DNA from: Solimonas sp.
Lineage (GTDB): Bacteria > Pseudomonadota > Gammaproteobacteria > Nevskiales > Nevskiaceae
Reading direction: 5' to 3'
Assembly (NCBI GenBank): GCA_030149365.1
Contig: JASBRP010000004.1
Location: 124,001-188,000 of the forward strand
Length of the DNA: 64,000 bases
Part shown: one piece after another, positions 43,944 to 52,018 of the stretch
Position numbering within the stretch: position 1 is the stretch's first letter
How the letters are laid out: the number at the start of each line of letters is the position of its first letter
Translations under genes and position numbers: made by a program
Notes under the pieces: model-generated
Seen by the model: the letters and a program-made list of their open reading frames with translations, nothing else
Told to the model about the DNA's origin: nothing
The model's database searches: none

Positions 43944-44615
43944 ATGAATGCCGCCGCCTGGAGCCGTATCGCCCGCCGCCACCCCTCGGCCTTCCTGCTG
44001 GCGGTGCAACTGCTGAGCCTGGTCGTCTATCCGCTGTTCGACGGCCTGCCCAGCGGGCGCCTGGTGTTCGGCGCCTTCGGCGCGACCGTGCTGGTGCTCG
44101 CGGTCTGGGTGGTCAACCGCAGCCCGGCGGTCAATTGGGTGGCCTGGTCGCTGGCGGTGCCGGCCCTTGTCAGCGCGGTGCTGGCGGTCATCCTCAAGAG
44201 CCAGGCCCTGCTGGTGACGGCCTCGCTGCTGGAGGCGCTGCTGTACTTCTATGCCGCTGGCGCCCTGATCCTCTACATGATGAACGACAACCGCGTCACC
44301 GCCGACGAGCTCTATGCGGCAGGCGCCACGTTCACCTTGCTGGCCTGGGGTTTCGCCTATCTCTTCGTGGTCTGCCAAGCCTGGTATCCGGGCAGCTTCA
44401 CCGGTGCCGTGGAGCCGGAGCGCGCGCGGACCTGGCTGGAGCTGCTGTTCCTGAGCTTCACCAACCTGGCCGCCGTGGGCCTGGGCGACGTGCTGCCGCT
44501 GCGTTCCGAGGCGCGCGTGCTGGTGATGCTGGAGCAGTTCGCCGGCGTGGGCTACATCGCCGTGGTGGTGTCGCGGCTGATCGGGCTGACGATCCTGCGA
44601 CAGGGGAAGGAGTAG
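43944..44615 (+). CDS. Ion-channel-like membrane protein
   Basis: About 223 residues with some six hydrophobic segments. Near the C-terminus a pore-helix/filter-like segment, LLFLSFTNLAAVGLGDVLPL, precedes the last membrane helix, the layout of Ion_trans_2 potassium channels. The filter reads AVGLGD (177-182) in place of TVGYGD, so potassium selectivity is doubtful. It starts at ATG 43944, 2 bp after the phosphoesterase stop, and its TAG overlaps the GTG of the next gene (TAGTG). The three genes therefore form a tight operon. Confidence 0.72.
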   Translation: MNAAAWSRIARRHPSAFLLAVQLLSLVVYPLFDGLPSGRLVFGAFGATVLVLAVWVVNRSPAVNWVAWSLAVPALVSAVLAVILKSQALLVTASLLEALLYFYAAGALILYMMNDNRVTADELYAAGATFTLLAWGFAYLFVVCQAWYPGSFTGAVEPERARTWLELLFLSFTNLAAVGLGDVLPLRSEARVLVMLEQFAGVGYIAVVVSRLIGLTILRQGKE

Positions 44616-45115
44616 TGGGCCTGGCTTCCCCCAGCAGGGTCGCGATCTTCGTGGACGTCCAGAACGTTTACTACACGACCAAGCAGGCCTTCGGGCGGCA
44701 CTTCGACTACAACGCGTTCTGGGCTGCAGCGACGCGCGAGCGGCAGGTGGTCAAGGCACTGGCCTATGCCATCGACCGTGGCGACGACAGGCAGCGGCAG
44801 TTCCAGAACATCCTGCGGGGCATCGGCTTCGACGTCCGCCTGAAGCCCTACATCCAGCGTTCCGACGGCTCCTCCAAGGGGGATTGGGATGTCGGCATCG
44901 CCATCGATGTCATGGATCATGCGGAGAACGTGGACGTGGTGGTGCTGGTGTCGGGCGACGGCGACTTCGCCCTGCTGGTGGATCGCATCCGGCAGAAGCA
45001 CGGCGTGAAAGTCGAGGTCCATGGAGTCGAGGCGCTTACCGCGCAGGCGCTGGTGCGATCGGCATCGACGTTCTTTCCCATCGAGGGGGAGTCGCTGCTC
45101 AGCGGCAGGGCCTGA
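44615..45115 (+). CDS. NYN-domain (LabA/DUF88-type) putative ribonuclease
   Basis: About 166 residues forming one NYN domain: VAIFVDVQNVYYTTKQ (first acidic residue), KGDWDVGIAIDVMDHAENVD and VVLVSGDGDFALLVDRIR, with the conserved aspartates of the PIN-like nuclease fold. Family members are known or predicted RNA-cleaving enzymes. GTG 44615 is the only start that keeps the first strand; AAGGAG lies immediately upstream and the start overlaps the previous stop by one base. Confidence 0.83.
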   Translation: MGLASPSRVAIFVDVQNVYYTTKQAFGRHFDYNAFWAAATRERQVVKALAYAIDRGDDRQRQFQNILRGIGFDVRLKPYIQRSDGSSKGDWDVGIAIDVMDHAENVDVVVLVSGDGDFALLVDRIRQKHGVKVEVHGVEALTAQALVRSASTFFPIEGESLLSGRA

Positions 45116-45265
45116 GGGTCAGGTCCCCGGCGATGGGGACCGCAGCGACCCGCGTGCCCGAGGCGCCGGTCTTCCCGCCAGGGATGCCGCCCGTCACGAA
45201 AATCATGCTTACCCGCCCTTGGGCGCTAGTCTCCCAGCCGAAAGGACTGAAGGGATTCCGATCCG

Positions 45266-47455
45266 ATGGTGCGGGTATTGCGGCTGCTGGTGCTGTGCGG
45301 GCTGGGTTTGCTCCTGACAGCCTGCGGTGGTGGCGGCGGGTCGGAAGGCACCACGAGGCCGCCGCTGGCCAATACAGCGCCCCTGGCCCAGGCGGGCGCC
45401 GACCAGACGGTCGAGAAACTGGCTGCCGTCACACTCGATGGCAGCGCCTCCTCGGATGCCGATGGCCGCATCCTGTCCCATGCCTGGCTGCAGGTCTCCG
45501 GGCCTGCCGTGTCCCTGGCCCGCGCGGACCTCGCCTCCACGAACTTTACCGCGCCCGATGTCTCCAGTGCGCAGACGCTGGTGTTCCGCCTCACCGTCAC
45601 CGATGACGATGGGGCCACGGCCAGTGATACCGTCAGCATCCTGGTCAATCCATCGGCCCCTCCGCCGACCATCGCCGCCAGCCACTGGAAACTGGCGCAG
45701 ACGCATGCGTTGCCGGCCGCAGGCAAGCAGTGGGCGCTTTCAGGCGGCGGCAACGCGGAGCTGCACATGGTGGGTGGCCGCGCGGCGCTGGCGCTGGTGG
45801 ACATCGCACCCGCCGGGCTGTCGGGCCTGAGGCTGGAGGGCGAAGCGGCGGGCAGTTCCCTGGGCAGCATCATCTTGGAAGGGAATGCCGCACTGCCGGC
45901 GAACGAAGACGGTAGCCTGCGCTATTCCGGCAGCGCCTACGTCGCCACGCTGCCGGCCTCCTGGCTGCGCCCGGGCTTGCGACTGCGGGTGACCGCTGCA
46001 GGAGCCAATCCCAGCGCCTGGAGCGAAGTCTCCGTCGGCGCCGATCCCGATTTTGTCGTCCGCATCCTGCCGTTCTACGTCTTCGGCGCCATCGAGTCCG
46101 ATATGAGCCTGGCATCGGCGGGCTCGCCGTCCGCCGATGCCATCGACGACATGTTCGCTGTCTGGCCGGTGGCGACGCTGCAGGTCGGCAATCATCCGGC
46201 GGGCAAGGTGGTATGGCCTTCCCTGGTGGTGCCGCCGCGCGACGATGGCAGCGGCGTGCGCCGGCCGGCCTACGTGGCCAGCAGCACCGACGCCTACAAG
46301 GATGGTTTCGCCGGCCTCTCCACGCTGCACGGCATCGTCGGCGGGTTGCGCGCGGCCAATGGCGAGGCCAACCAGGCGGTGCAGTATTACGCCCCCCTGC
46401 TGGCACGCGATGCCGGCGGCAGGTTCAGGAGCGCCGGCGGTGGCATCGGCGGCGGTAGCGTCGGTACCGGCGATACGGCCTATGCCGGCATCTATATCCA
46501 CGAGCAGGGCCACGCTTTCGGCCTGCCCCATGCGGGCGGTTCCTACGACGACGGCATCTATCCGTACGAATGGGGTAGCCTCAAGGGTTCGGAATGGGGC
46601 TACGACGCGGTGCGCAAGCTGTTCCGTTCCATCCTGGTGCCGGCCTCATCCTCGCGCTACGCCCGATGCCGCAGCGACAGCTTCGACGGCCATGCCCGCG
46701 CGGTGGATGGACAGAGCCGCTGCATCAAGCAGGACCCGATGCAATCCGGTTCCGGCGATCAGGCCAGCGGCCAGCGCTTCACGATCTTCTCCGACTACAG
46801 CACGGCGGTAATGCAGCGCTATTTCGAGGGCACGACCACGCTCGACGGCGCGGCGCACAAGTACTCCGGCGGCAAATGGCAGCGCGATGCGGGCTTCCCT
46901 AGTGGCTACAAGCGCTGGGACGGCATCGACCGCAAATGGGTGGATGCGCCGGATGCGGTCAACGTGGCCAGCGGCGGCATCTGGGGCTTCGAGGACGATG
47001 CGCCACTGCAGACCAACGTCCCGGTTTACGCCATCGTGGCCACGATGAGCTATGCCGGTACCGCGGGCGCCACGCAGATCTACCCGCCGATCCGCTACAC
47101 CGGCAACCTGATCCGCCTGATCGACCCCACCGTGCAGGCGCAGCGCGACAGCATCCAGCCCAATACCAGCGCCTACTACTGGTGGTGCCGGGCCTACGGT
47201 TGCGACTACACGCTGCGCGTGCGCTACGCCAACGGCACTGTGCGCCACGTCGCCCTGCAGGGCGGCTTTCGTCCCTGGAACGGCGAGCAGCAGCCGGTGG
47301 TGGCAGAGGCCTCGGATCCGCTAAGCGGCAGCAGCTTCCGCCGGTGGAGCGTCAACGTGCCGGACGATGGCGCCATCGCCAGCATCGAGTTGCTGGACAC
47401 TCCGCAGGTGTGGAAGGGGTTGCCGGCCTCGCCGAAGGTGCTGGCCAGCCGTTGA
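45266..47455 (+). CDS. Secreted lipoprotein metalloprotease, M66 (StcE/TagA)-like, with PKD-like domain
   Basis: A 729-residue surface lipoprotein. The lipobox LLTAC puts the lipid Cys at residue 20. Residues 38-128 are an Ig-like PKD-type domain (AGADQTVEKLAAVTLDGSAS, then FRLTVTDDDGATASDTVSI). The protease part has the metzincin zinc motif HEQGHAFGLPH (H412, E413, H416, H422) within AGIYIHEQGHAFGLPHAGG, and a cysteine-containing C-terminal region like StcE/TagA mucin-type glycoproteases. It probably cleaves an external glycoprotein or polymer. TAGTCT about 36 bp upstream is a possible -10. Confidence 0.85.
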   Translation: MVRVLRLLVLCGLGLLLTACGGGGGSEGTTRPPLANTAPLAQAGADQTVEKLAAVTLDGSASSDADGRILSHAWLQVSGPAVSLARADLASTNFTAPDVSSAQTLVFRLTVTDDDGATASDTVSILVNPSAPPPTIAASHWKLAQTHALPAAGKQWALSGGGNAELHMVGGRAALALVDIAPAGLSGLRLEGEAAGSSLGSIILEGNAALPANEDGSLRYSGSAYVATLPASWLRPGLRLRVTAAGANPSAWSEVSVGADPDFVVRILPFYVFGAIESDMSLASAGSPSADAIDDMFAVWPVATLQVGNHPAGKVVWPSLVVPPRDDGSGVRRPAYVASSTDAYKDGFAGLSTLHGIVGGLRAANGEANQAVQYYAPLLARDAGGRFRSAGGGIGGGSVGTGDTAYAGIYIHEQGHAFGLPHAGGSYDDGIYPYEWGSLKGSEWGYDAVRKLFRSILVPASSSRYARCRSDSFDGHARAVDGQSRCIKQDPMQSGSGDQASGQRFTIFSDYSTAVMQRYFEGTTTLDGAAHKYSGGKWQRDAGFPSGYKRWDGIDRKWVDAPDAVNVASGGIWGFEDDAPLQTNVPVYAIVATMSYAGTAGATQIYPPIRYTGNLIRLIDPTVQAQRDSIQPNTSAYYWWCRAYGCDYTLRVRYANGTVRHVALQGGFRPWNGEQQPVVAEASDPLSGSSFRRWSVNVPDDGAIASIELLDTPQVWKGLPASPKVLASR

Positions 47456-47486
47456 CCTGGAGTGGGGTCCTGGCCTATCCGGGCTC

Positions 47487-47597
47487 ATGACACGCCCACT
47501 GCGCGCCGTCCTGCTGGTGCTGGTCCTGCTGCTGCAGGGCCTGGCGATCTACGCGGCGGGAGTGGTGTTCGCCTTCTTGCTGCCGGTCCTGGCCTGA
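47487..47597 (+). CDS. Possible 36-residue single-span membrane protein
   Basis: A short frame (MTRPLRAVLLVLVLL at its start) encodes a basic N-terminus and one long hydrophobic segment ending in PVLA. It lies 31 bp after the metalloprotease stop. There is no strong ribosome site. It could be a genuine small membrane protein or chance; hydrophobicity is the only support. Confidence 0.35.
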   Translation: MTRPLRAVLLVLVLLLQGLAIYAAGVVFAFLLPVLA

Positions 47598-47689
47598 GCT
47601 TGCGGGCGGGGGCGCGTTTCACCCATACAGAGGGGTTCGCGCTCCCGCCGGCATGCTAGCGTCCCTGCATCGCGACAGGAGGAATGCAG

Positions 47690-48382
47690 ATGGGCATGCA
47701 GGGCAAGACCGTGATGATCACCGGTGCCGCGGGTAGCCTGGGCCGTGCCGTGGCCGAGGCCTTCCATGAGGCGGGGGCGACGCTAGCGCTGGTGGACCTG
47801 CAGATGGAAGCGCTGCAGAAGGCTTACCCCGGCAACGATCCGCGCCACAAGCTGCTGCCGGCCAACCTGACGGACGCCGATTCCGCGGCCCAGGCGGTGA
47901 AGCAGGCCGGCCGCGTGGACGCGCTGTGCAACATCGCCGGCGGTTTCACCATGGGCACGCCGGTGCATGCCACGCCGGCGGCGGACTGGAAGAAGATGTG
48001 GGACATCAACGCCGTCACGATGCTCAACATGGTTCAGGCGGTGGTGCCCGGCATGATCACGCAGGGCCGCGGCAGCATCGTCAACGTCGGCGCCGGCGCG
48101 GGGCAGAAGGGCGCCGCGCTGATGGGCGCCTACAGCGTCTCCAAGAGCGCCGTCATCCGCATGACCGAGGCCATGTCGGCGGAGCTGCGCGATCAGGGCA
48201 TCAACGTCAACTGCGTGCTGCCCAGCATCATCGACACGCCGCCCAACCGGGCTGCCATGCCGGATGCCGATCCCTCGAAGTGGGTGGCGCCGAAGGACCT
48301 CGCCCGCGTGATCCTGTTCCTCTGTTCCGCGGATGCGCGCGCGGTTCATGGCGTGGCGCTGCCGGTGGTGGGGTTGAGCTAG
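47690..48382 (+). CDS. Short-chain dehydrogenase/reductase
   Basis: About 230 residues with classical SDR motifs: TVMITGAAGSLGRAVAEAF, CNIAGGF, SIVNVGAGAGQKG and GAYSVSKSAVIRM (catalytic Tyr and Lys), ending in the usual GVALPVVG. AGGAGG at 47677-47682 favours ATG 47690 over ATG 47684. The substrate is unknown. Its TAG stop forms the first three bases of the palindromic element at 48380. Confidence 0.87.
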   Translation: MGMQGKTVMITGAAGSLGRAVAEAFHEAGATLALVDLQMEALQKAYPGNDPRHKLLPANLTDADSAAQAVKQAGRVDALCNIAGGFTMGTPVHATPAADWKKMWDINAVTMLNMVQAVVPGMITQGRGSIVNVGAGAGQKGAALMGAYSVSKSAVIRMTEAMSAELRDQGINVNCVLPSIIDTPPNRAAMPDADPSKWVAPKDLARVILFLCSADARAVHGVALPVVGLS

Positions 48383-48649
48383 GGCCTACCCACGCTACGG
48401 CGATCGCTGCGTTGCCCCCGCATTTGCGGCCAGGCATGGTGCGAGATCAGGAATTCATATGGTTTCATTGACATTGGAGAATCGCAGCATGGCCACAAAT
48501 GCGGGAGCAACCCAGAGGGGCGGGGCCGCCCGGGCGCATGGCTGCGCCTCGAGTCGCTCATGTACTCCAGTACACCGCGCGCCTCGCGGCATTGCCCTGC
48601 ACCCGGGCGACCTCCGCCGCAGCGAACGCCGAAGCGTGGGTAGGCCCTA
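48380..48649. repeat. 270-bp nested palindromic element filling the gap between two genes
   Basis: Terminal arms of 32 bp (48380-48411 with 48618-48649) match at 30 positions; the outermost 17 are perfect (TAGGGCCTACCCACGCT). A second pair (48411-48432 with 48490-48511) matches at 20 of 22, and TGTAC-TCCA-GTACA (48561-48574) is a small hairpin. The left end begins at the stop codon of the SDR gene and the right end stops one base before the ATG of the next gene, whose GGTAGG ribosome site lies inside the element. It contains no ORF of note. A related core occurs in the element at 57204. Confidence 0.85.
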
Positions 48650-49195
48650 ATGGACGCCGCCCTGGAAGCACAGCTGCGGGAATTGCTCGACAAGCAGGCG
48701 ATCGCGGAGCTGATCCACGCCTACTGCAACGCGGCCGATCGGCACGACCACGCCAAGATGCGCGAGCTGTATCACGAAGACGCCATCGACGATCACGGCC
48801 ACTTCGCGCGAGGGCCGGCGATGGCGTTCATCGACAAGCTGCCGGAAATCCAGAAGCCGATGGCGATCCTGCACCACAACGTCACCACGGCGAACCTGAA
48901 GCTGGATGGCGAGCGGGCGGAGGGCGAGGTCTACATCCTGGCCTTCCACCAGGTGAAGCACGAGGGCGAGCTGTTCGACGTGCTGATCGGCGGGCGCTAC
49001 TTCGACAAGTACGAGAAGCGGGCAGGGGTGTGGAAGTTCAGCCACCGCGCCATCGTGGCGGACTGGTGCTATCCCTCGCACCCGACCCAGGTGCGGCTGG
49101 ATCATCCCTTCCTGCACGGGGCCTACATTGGCGAGCCGGGGCCGGATGATCCTTCGTACAAGTTCTTTTCGCTGCTGAAGCGCGGCGAGCGCTAA
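48650..49195 (+). CDS. NTF2-like / SnoaL-type protein
   Basis: A 181-residue protein with the cone-shaped NTF2-like signature: LLDKQAIAELIHAYCNAADR, HDHAKMRELYHEDAIDDHG, ILHHNVTTANLKLDGERAEG and FDKYEKRAGVWKFSHRAIV. Residues D and H in DDHGHF could be catalytic, as in ring hydroxylase small subunits or SnoaL-type isomerases and dehydratases. Its ATG directly abuts the palindromic element at 48380-48649, so its translation signal is part of that element. Confidence 0.82.
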   Translation: MDAALEAQLRELLDKQAIAELIHAYCNAADRHDHAKMRELYHEDAIDDHGHFARGPAMAFIDKLPEIQKPMAILHHNVTTANLKLDGERAEGEVYILAFHQVKHEGELFDVLIGGRYFDKYEKRAGVWKFSHRAIVADWCYPSHPTQVRLDHPFLHGAYIGEPGPDDPSYKFFSLLKRGER

Positions 49196-49330
49196 CGAAG
49201 TGTCTTGCCTCTCCCTCCGCCCCGTTAAGAGCACACGGGGTAAAGAGCCGGTCGCGCCGCAGGCGCGGGTGAGGCGCGTGCTTGGCATCGGGCATCCCTG
49301 CTACAACGAGGCGACGTCCCTCACCCCCAG

Positions 49331-49353
49331 CCCCTCTCCCGAGGGGAGAGGGG
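49331..49353. repeat. Short palindrome between convergent genes
   Basis: CCCCTCTCCC (49331-49340) and GGGAGAGGGG (49344-49353) form a perfect 10-bp stem with a 3-nt loop, preceded by CCCTCACCCCCAG. This sequence type is scattered through many high-GC proteobacterial genomes as an intergenic repeat and may stop transcription from both sides. The rest of 49196-49362 shows nothing else. Confidence 0.6.
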
Positions 49354-49362
49354 AGTCGGGCT

Positions 49363-49761
49363 CTAGACCGGCCGGTTTTCCGTTCCGGCGCCCGGCGTGA
49401 TGAACAACATGCTGGTGGGAATGCGCGTCTTGGCCGTATGCCAGGTGTTGCGCGGTACCAGCACGTAGCTGCCCGGCTCGCTGAGCGTCACGGATTCAAT
49501 GCCCTGGGCCGTCTCCAGCAGCAGTTCCGCGGTGCCGGACAGCAGGATCACCGCTTCCTCGCCGGCCGGGTGGCGCTCCCAGGTGGGCCAGTCCTCGCTG
49601 AAGCTGAAGCAGGTCATCAGGCGGCCGCGATCCAGTTGTGGCATCTGGCCGGCCATGACTTTCGGCCAGAAATCGCCAGTCACCGGCACGACCGTCGCGG
49701 TGCTGCCTTCGTCAAGGTGCAGGTACTCGCGCTCGACGTGGAAGGGGCCCACGCCGCTCAT
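49363..49761 (-). CDS. Cupin-domain protein
   Basis: A 132-residue single cupin. Motif 1 is WERHPAGEEAVILLSGTAEL (His and Glu ligands) and motif 2 is GSYVLVPRNTWHTAK (second His). It is small and soluble, probably binding a metal, and could be an isomerase, oxygenase or ligand sensor. Its ATG overlaps the stop of the VOC gene (ATGA), so the two are translated together. Confidence 0.85.
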   Translation of the reverse strand: MSGVGPFHVEREYLHLDEGSTATVVPVTGDFWPKVMAGQMPQLDRGRLMTCFSFSEDWPTWERHPAGEEAVILLSGTAELLLETAQGIESVTLSEPGSYVLVPRNTWHTAKTRIPTSMLFITPGAGTENRPV

Positions 49762-50231
49762 GGCGTACCCTGGAGCATCTCGCTCCAGCGCTGCTGCATC
49801 TGTGCCGGGCTGACCTCCTCGCGGCGCGAGGCGAGGTGCCAGAGATGGCCGAAGGGGTCCCGCAGCATGCCGGCACGGTCGCCGTAGAACTCGTCCTGCA
49901 CCGGCCGCAGCAGCGTGGCGCCGGCCGCCACCGCGCGGGCCACCACGGCATCCACGTCGGAGACGTAAAGATGCAGCCGGACCGGTGTCCCGCCGACCGC
50001 TTCGGGCCCGAGGGCCTGGTAGTCCGGGTATTCATCAGCCAGCATCAGGCGGCCGCCGCCGAGCCTGAGTTCCGCGTGGCCGACCTTGCCTGAGGGCTCG
50101 GTGAGGCGGAATTCTTCCACCGCACCCAGCACCGATACGTACCAGTCGATGGCGCGCGCGGCATCCCGCAGGACCAGGTGGGGCGTCAGTGCGGAGCCGG
50201 GCTCCGGGATGGGGTTCACGGTTTTCATCAT
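49758..50231 (-). CDS. VOC / glyoxalase-like protein (PhnB type)
   Basis: A 157-residue vicinal-oxygen-chelate protein. LTPHLVLRDAARAIDWYVSV is the typical first beta-alpha unit, and GDRAGMLRDPFGHLWHLASR is the C-terminal metal-binding strand seen in PhnB/glyoxalase proteins. Substrate unknown. It is coupled to the cupin gene downstream, and a perfect 10-bp inverted repeat lies just upstream between it and the divergent crotonase gene. Confidence 0.87.
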   Translation of the reverse strand: MMKTVNPIPEPGSALTPHLVLRDAARAIDWYVSVLGAVEEFRLTEPSGKVGHAELRLGGGRLMLADEYPDYQALGPEAVGGTPVRLHLYVSDVDAVVARAVAAGATLLRPVQDEFYGDRAGMLRDPFGHLWHLASRREEVSPAQMQQRWSEMLQGTP

Positions 50232-50250
50232 GCGGCTCCGGTTCTACACT

Positions 50251-50278
50251 CGGAACAATGAGTCTTCACATTGTTCCG
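50251..50278. promoter_or_regulatory. Perfect operator-like palindrome between divergent genes
   Basis: CGGAACAATG (50251-50260) and CATTGTTCCG (50269-50278) are perfect 10-bp arms around an 8-nt spacer. It lies 20 bp upstream of the VOC start and 54 bp upstream of the crotonase start, ideal to control both. No regulator gene is adjacent. Confidence 0.7.
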
Positions 50279-50331
50279 CAATCAGATGGCGCTGTCGCGT
50301 CGGAGTTCCCGGCCGGCGGTCGCCGTTCCCC

Positions 50332-51306
50332 ATGAGCATTATCGGCCTGGATGAGTTGCGCGCGCTGGCGATGCTGCCCGAAACCGCCAGTGGCTACTCA
50401 CCCTTCGACGAGCCCTGCCTGCTGCTGGGGTTGGGGGGGGCGGCCGAGCCGCGCCTGGGTGAGTGGCTGCGACGCTTGCCTTGCCCGGTGATCGGCGTCG
50501 GCCGAGCGGATGCGCCGCTGGCGGCGGACTGCGACGCGATCGTGGAGGAGGAGCGTGCCGCCGCTCCGCTGCTGGCCGGTGTGCGCCGCAACCCCATTGC
50601 CGCCGCGGTGCTCGTGCAGTTGCTGCGGGCTACCGAAAGCCTGCCGGTGACGGATGCGTTGGCGATGGAATCCCTGGCCTATGCCACGCTGCAGGGCGGT
50701 GCGGAGTTCCGCCGCTGGCTGGAAGGCCGGCCAGCGCCGCTGCCGCCGCCGCGGGAGGATGGGCCGGCCGTGGTGCTGTCGCGCGAGGGGGACGCACTGC
50801 AACTGACGCTGAACCGCCCGCAGCGGCGCAACAGCATGTCGGTGGAGATGCGCGATGCCCTGGTGGAGGGGCTGCAGCTGGCGCTGGCGGACGAGAGCAT
50901 CCGCCGCGTCCGTATCGACGGTGCCGGCAAGTGCTTCAGCACCGGGGGGGAGCTGGACGAGTTCGGCACCGCGCCGGACCCGGCCACGGCGCATGCGGTG
51001 CGCAGCCTGACGGTACCCGGCCGCCTGCTGGCGGCCTGTGCGCAGCGCGCCGAGGCGCGGGTGCATGGCGCCTGCATCGGCTCGGGCATCGAGTTTCCGG
51101 CCTTCGCGGGCCGCATCGTCGCAGCGCCGGATGCCTGGTTCCAGTTGCCGGAACTGCAGTTCGGCCTGATTCCCGGGGCCGGTGGCTGCGTCAGCATCCC
51201 GCGGCGCATCGGCCGCCAGCGCGCCACCTGGATGGTGCTCAGCGGCAAGCGTATCGACGCCACCACGGCCCGGGACTGGGGCCTGGTGGATGCCGTCGAG
51301 GCCTAG
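50332..51306 (+). CDS. Enoyl-CoA hydratase/isomerase with N-terminal extension
   Basis: About 324 residues. Residues 145-324 form a crotonase core with NRPQRRNSMSVEMRDAL, the oxyanion segments CFSTGGELDEF and HGACIGSG, and both catalytic-type glutamates (E254 in GSGIEFPAF, E274 in FQLPELQFGLIPGAGG). The first 140 residues are extra; their ending (NPIAAAVLVQLLRATESL, then MESLAYATLQGGAEFRRWL) resembles the C-terminal helices of another crotonase, so this may be a degenerate fused domain. Probably a hydratase or isomerase on an acyl-CoA. It converges on the following gene with 3 bp between stops. Confidence 0.83.
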   Translation: MSIIGLDELRALAMLPETASGYSPFDEPCLLLGLGGAAEPRLGEWLRRLPCPVIGVGRADAPLAADCDAIVEEERAAAPLLAGVRRNPIAAAVLVQLLRATESLPVTDALAMESLAYATLQGGAEFRRWLEGRPAPLPPPREDGPAVVLSREGDALQLTLNRPQRRNSMSVEMRDALVEGLQLALADESIRRVRIDGAGKCFSTGGELDEFGTAPDPATAHAVRSLTVPGRLLAACAQRAEARVHGACIGSGIEFPAFAGRIVAAPDAWFQLPELQFGLIPGAGGCVSIPRRIGRQRATWMVLSGKRIDATTARDWGLVDAVEA

Positions 51307-51309
51307 GAT

Positions 51310-51627
51310 CTAGCGGGCGTTGGCCTCGGTCACGGCCTCGTTGATGCGCGTCTGGATGCGCGCCATGTCGGCATTACCGGAGTTCATGTAATCGGTGATG
51401 CACTTGGAGTAGACCTGCGCCCTCTGGTTATAGATGCGCACCTCGCCGTTGTAGGCCAGGGCCTCGGCGCTGCCACCGACCCCGGAGGGCATCTGCGGCA
51501 TCACCGGCTTGCTGCAGGAATGGGCGGGATAGCCGCCCGGGGGCAGCAGGGTCGGCTCCTCGGCCAGGGCACTGCCGCAGGAAAGGAGGGCCGCGAGGGC
51601 GGGGGCAAGAATCAGGCGGTTGCGCAT
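51310..51627 (-). CDS. Small exported hypothetical protein
   Basis: About 105 residues. A signal peptide (RLILAPALAALLSCGSALA) is cleaved before EEPTLLPPGG. The mature part contains two cysteines (HSCSKP and SKCITDY) likely to pair, and a helical C-terminus. It resembles small periplasmic proteins of unknown function in this bacterial group. ATG 51627 was chosen because it starts the signal peptide; the frame continues upstream to 51678 without a better start. Confidence 0.65.
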   Translation of the reverse strand: MRNRLILAPALAALLSCGSALAEEPTLLPPGGYPAHSCSKPVMPQMPSGVGGSAEALAYNGEVRIYNQRAQVYSKCITDYMNSGNADMARIQTRINEAVTEANAR

Positions 51628-51742
51628 GCTGGGTCTCGAGGAAGAAGGCCTTGCTAGGACGTAACGATCTGCGATCATCGCGGTGGCCGCAACCTGCCAC
51701 CGTCGTCAGGTTCGCGCAGCGCCTAGAGGAGTCCGGGTACCC

Positions 51743-52015
51743 ATGAAGTTTCTCTTCTTCCTGGCGGTCGTCGTGGCGGTGTTCCTGTGGCTGCGGTCGC
51801 TGCTGTTGCGCCAGGGCAACCGGCAAGATTCTACGGCGGGGCAGGGTAGCAACCAGGCCAGCGGGCCTGCCGACAGCTATGCCAATCCCTACGAACCGCG
51901 GGACTACGATGGTGGCTGCCGACCCCAGGACGTGGACGGCGTGGGCGGTTCCGACAGCGACAGCAGTTCCAGCAGCGATGGTGGCGGGAGCGACGGTGGA
52001 GGCGGCAGCGACTGA
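51743..52015 (+). CDS. Small membrane protein with Ser/Gly/Asp-rich tail
   Basis: About 90 residues: one N-terminal membrane segment (FLFFLAVVVAVFLWLRSLLL), then a polar region and a low-complexity tail of Ser, Gly and Asp. AGGAG lies upstream of ATG 51743. It ends 3 bp before acpH, so they may share a transcript. Function unknown. Confidence 0.6.
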   Translation: MKFLFFLAVVVAVFLWLRSLLLRQGNRQDSTAGQGSNQASGPADSYANPYEPRDYDGGCRPQDVDGVGGSDSDSSSSSDGGGSDGGGGSD

Positions 52016-52018
52016 GGC

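Noticed and set aside
48459-48650. A small gene inside the nested palindrome
   Set aside because: The frame consists of palindrome sequence, and its protein has no plausible composition or ribosome site.
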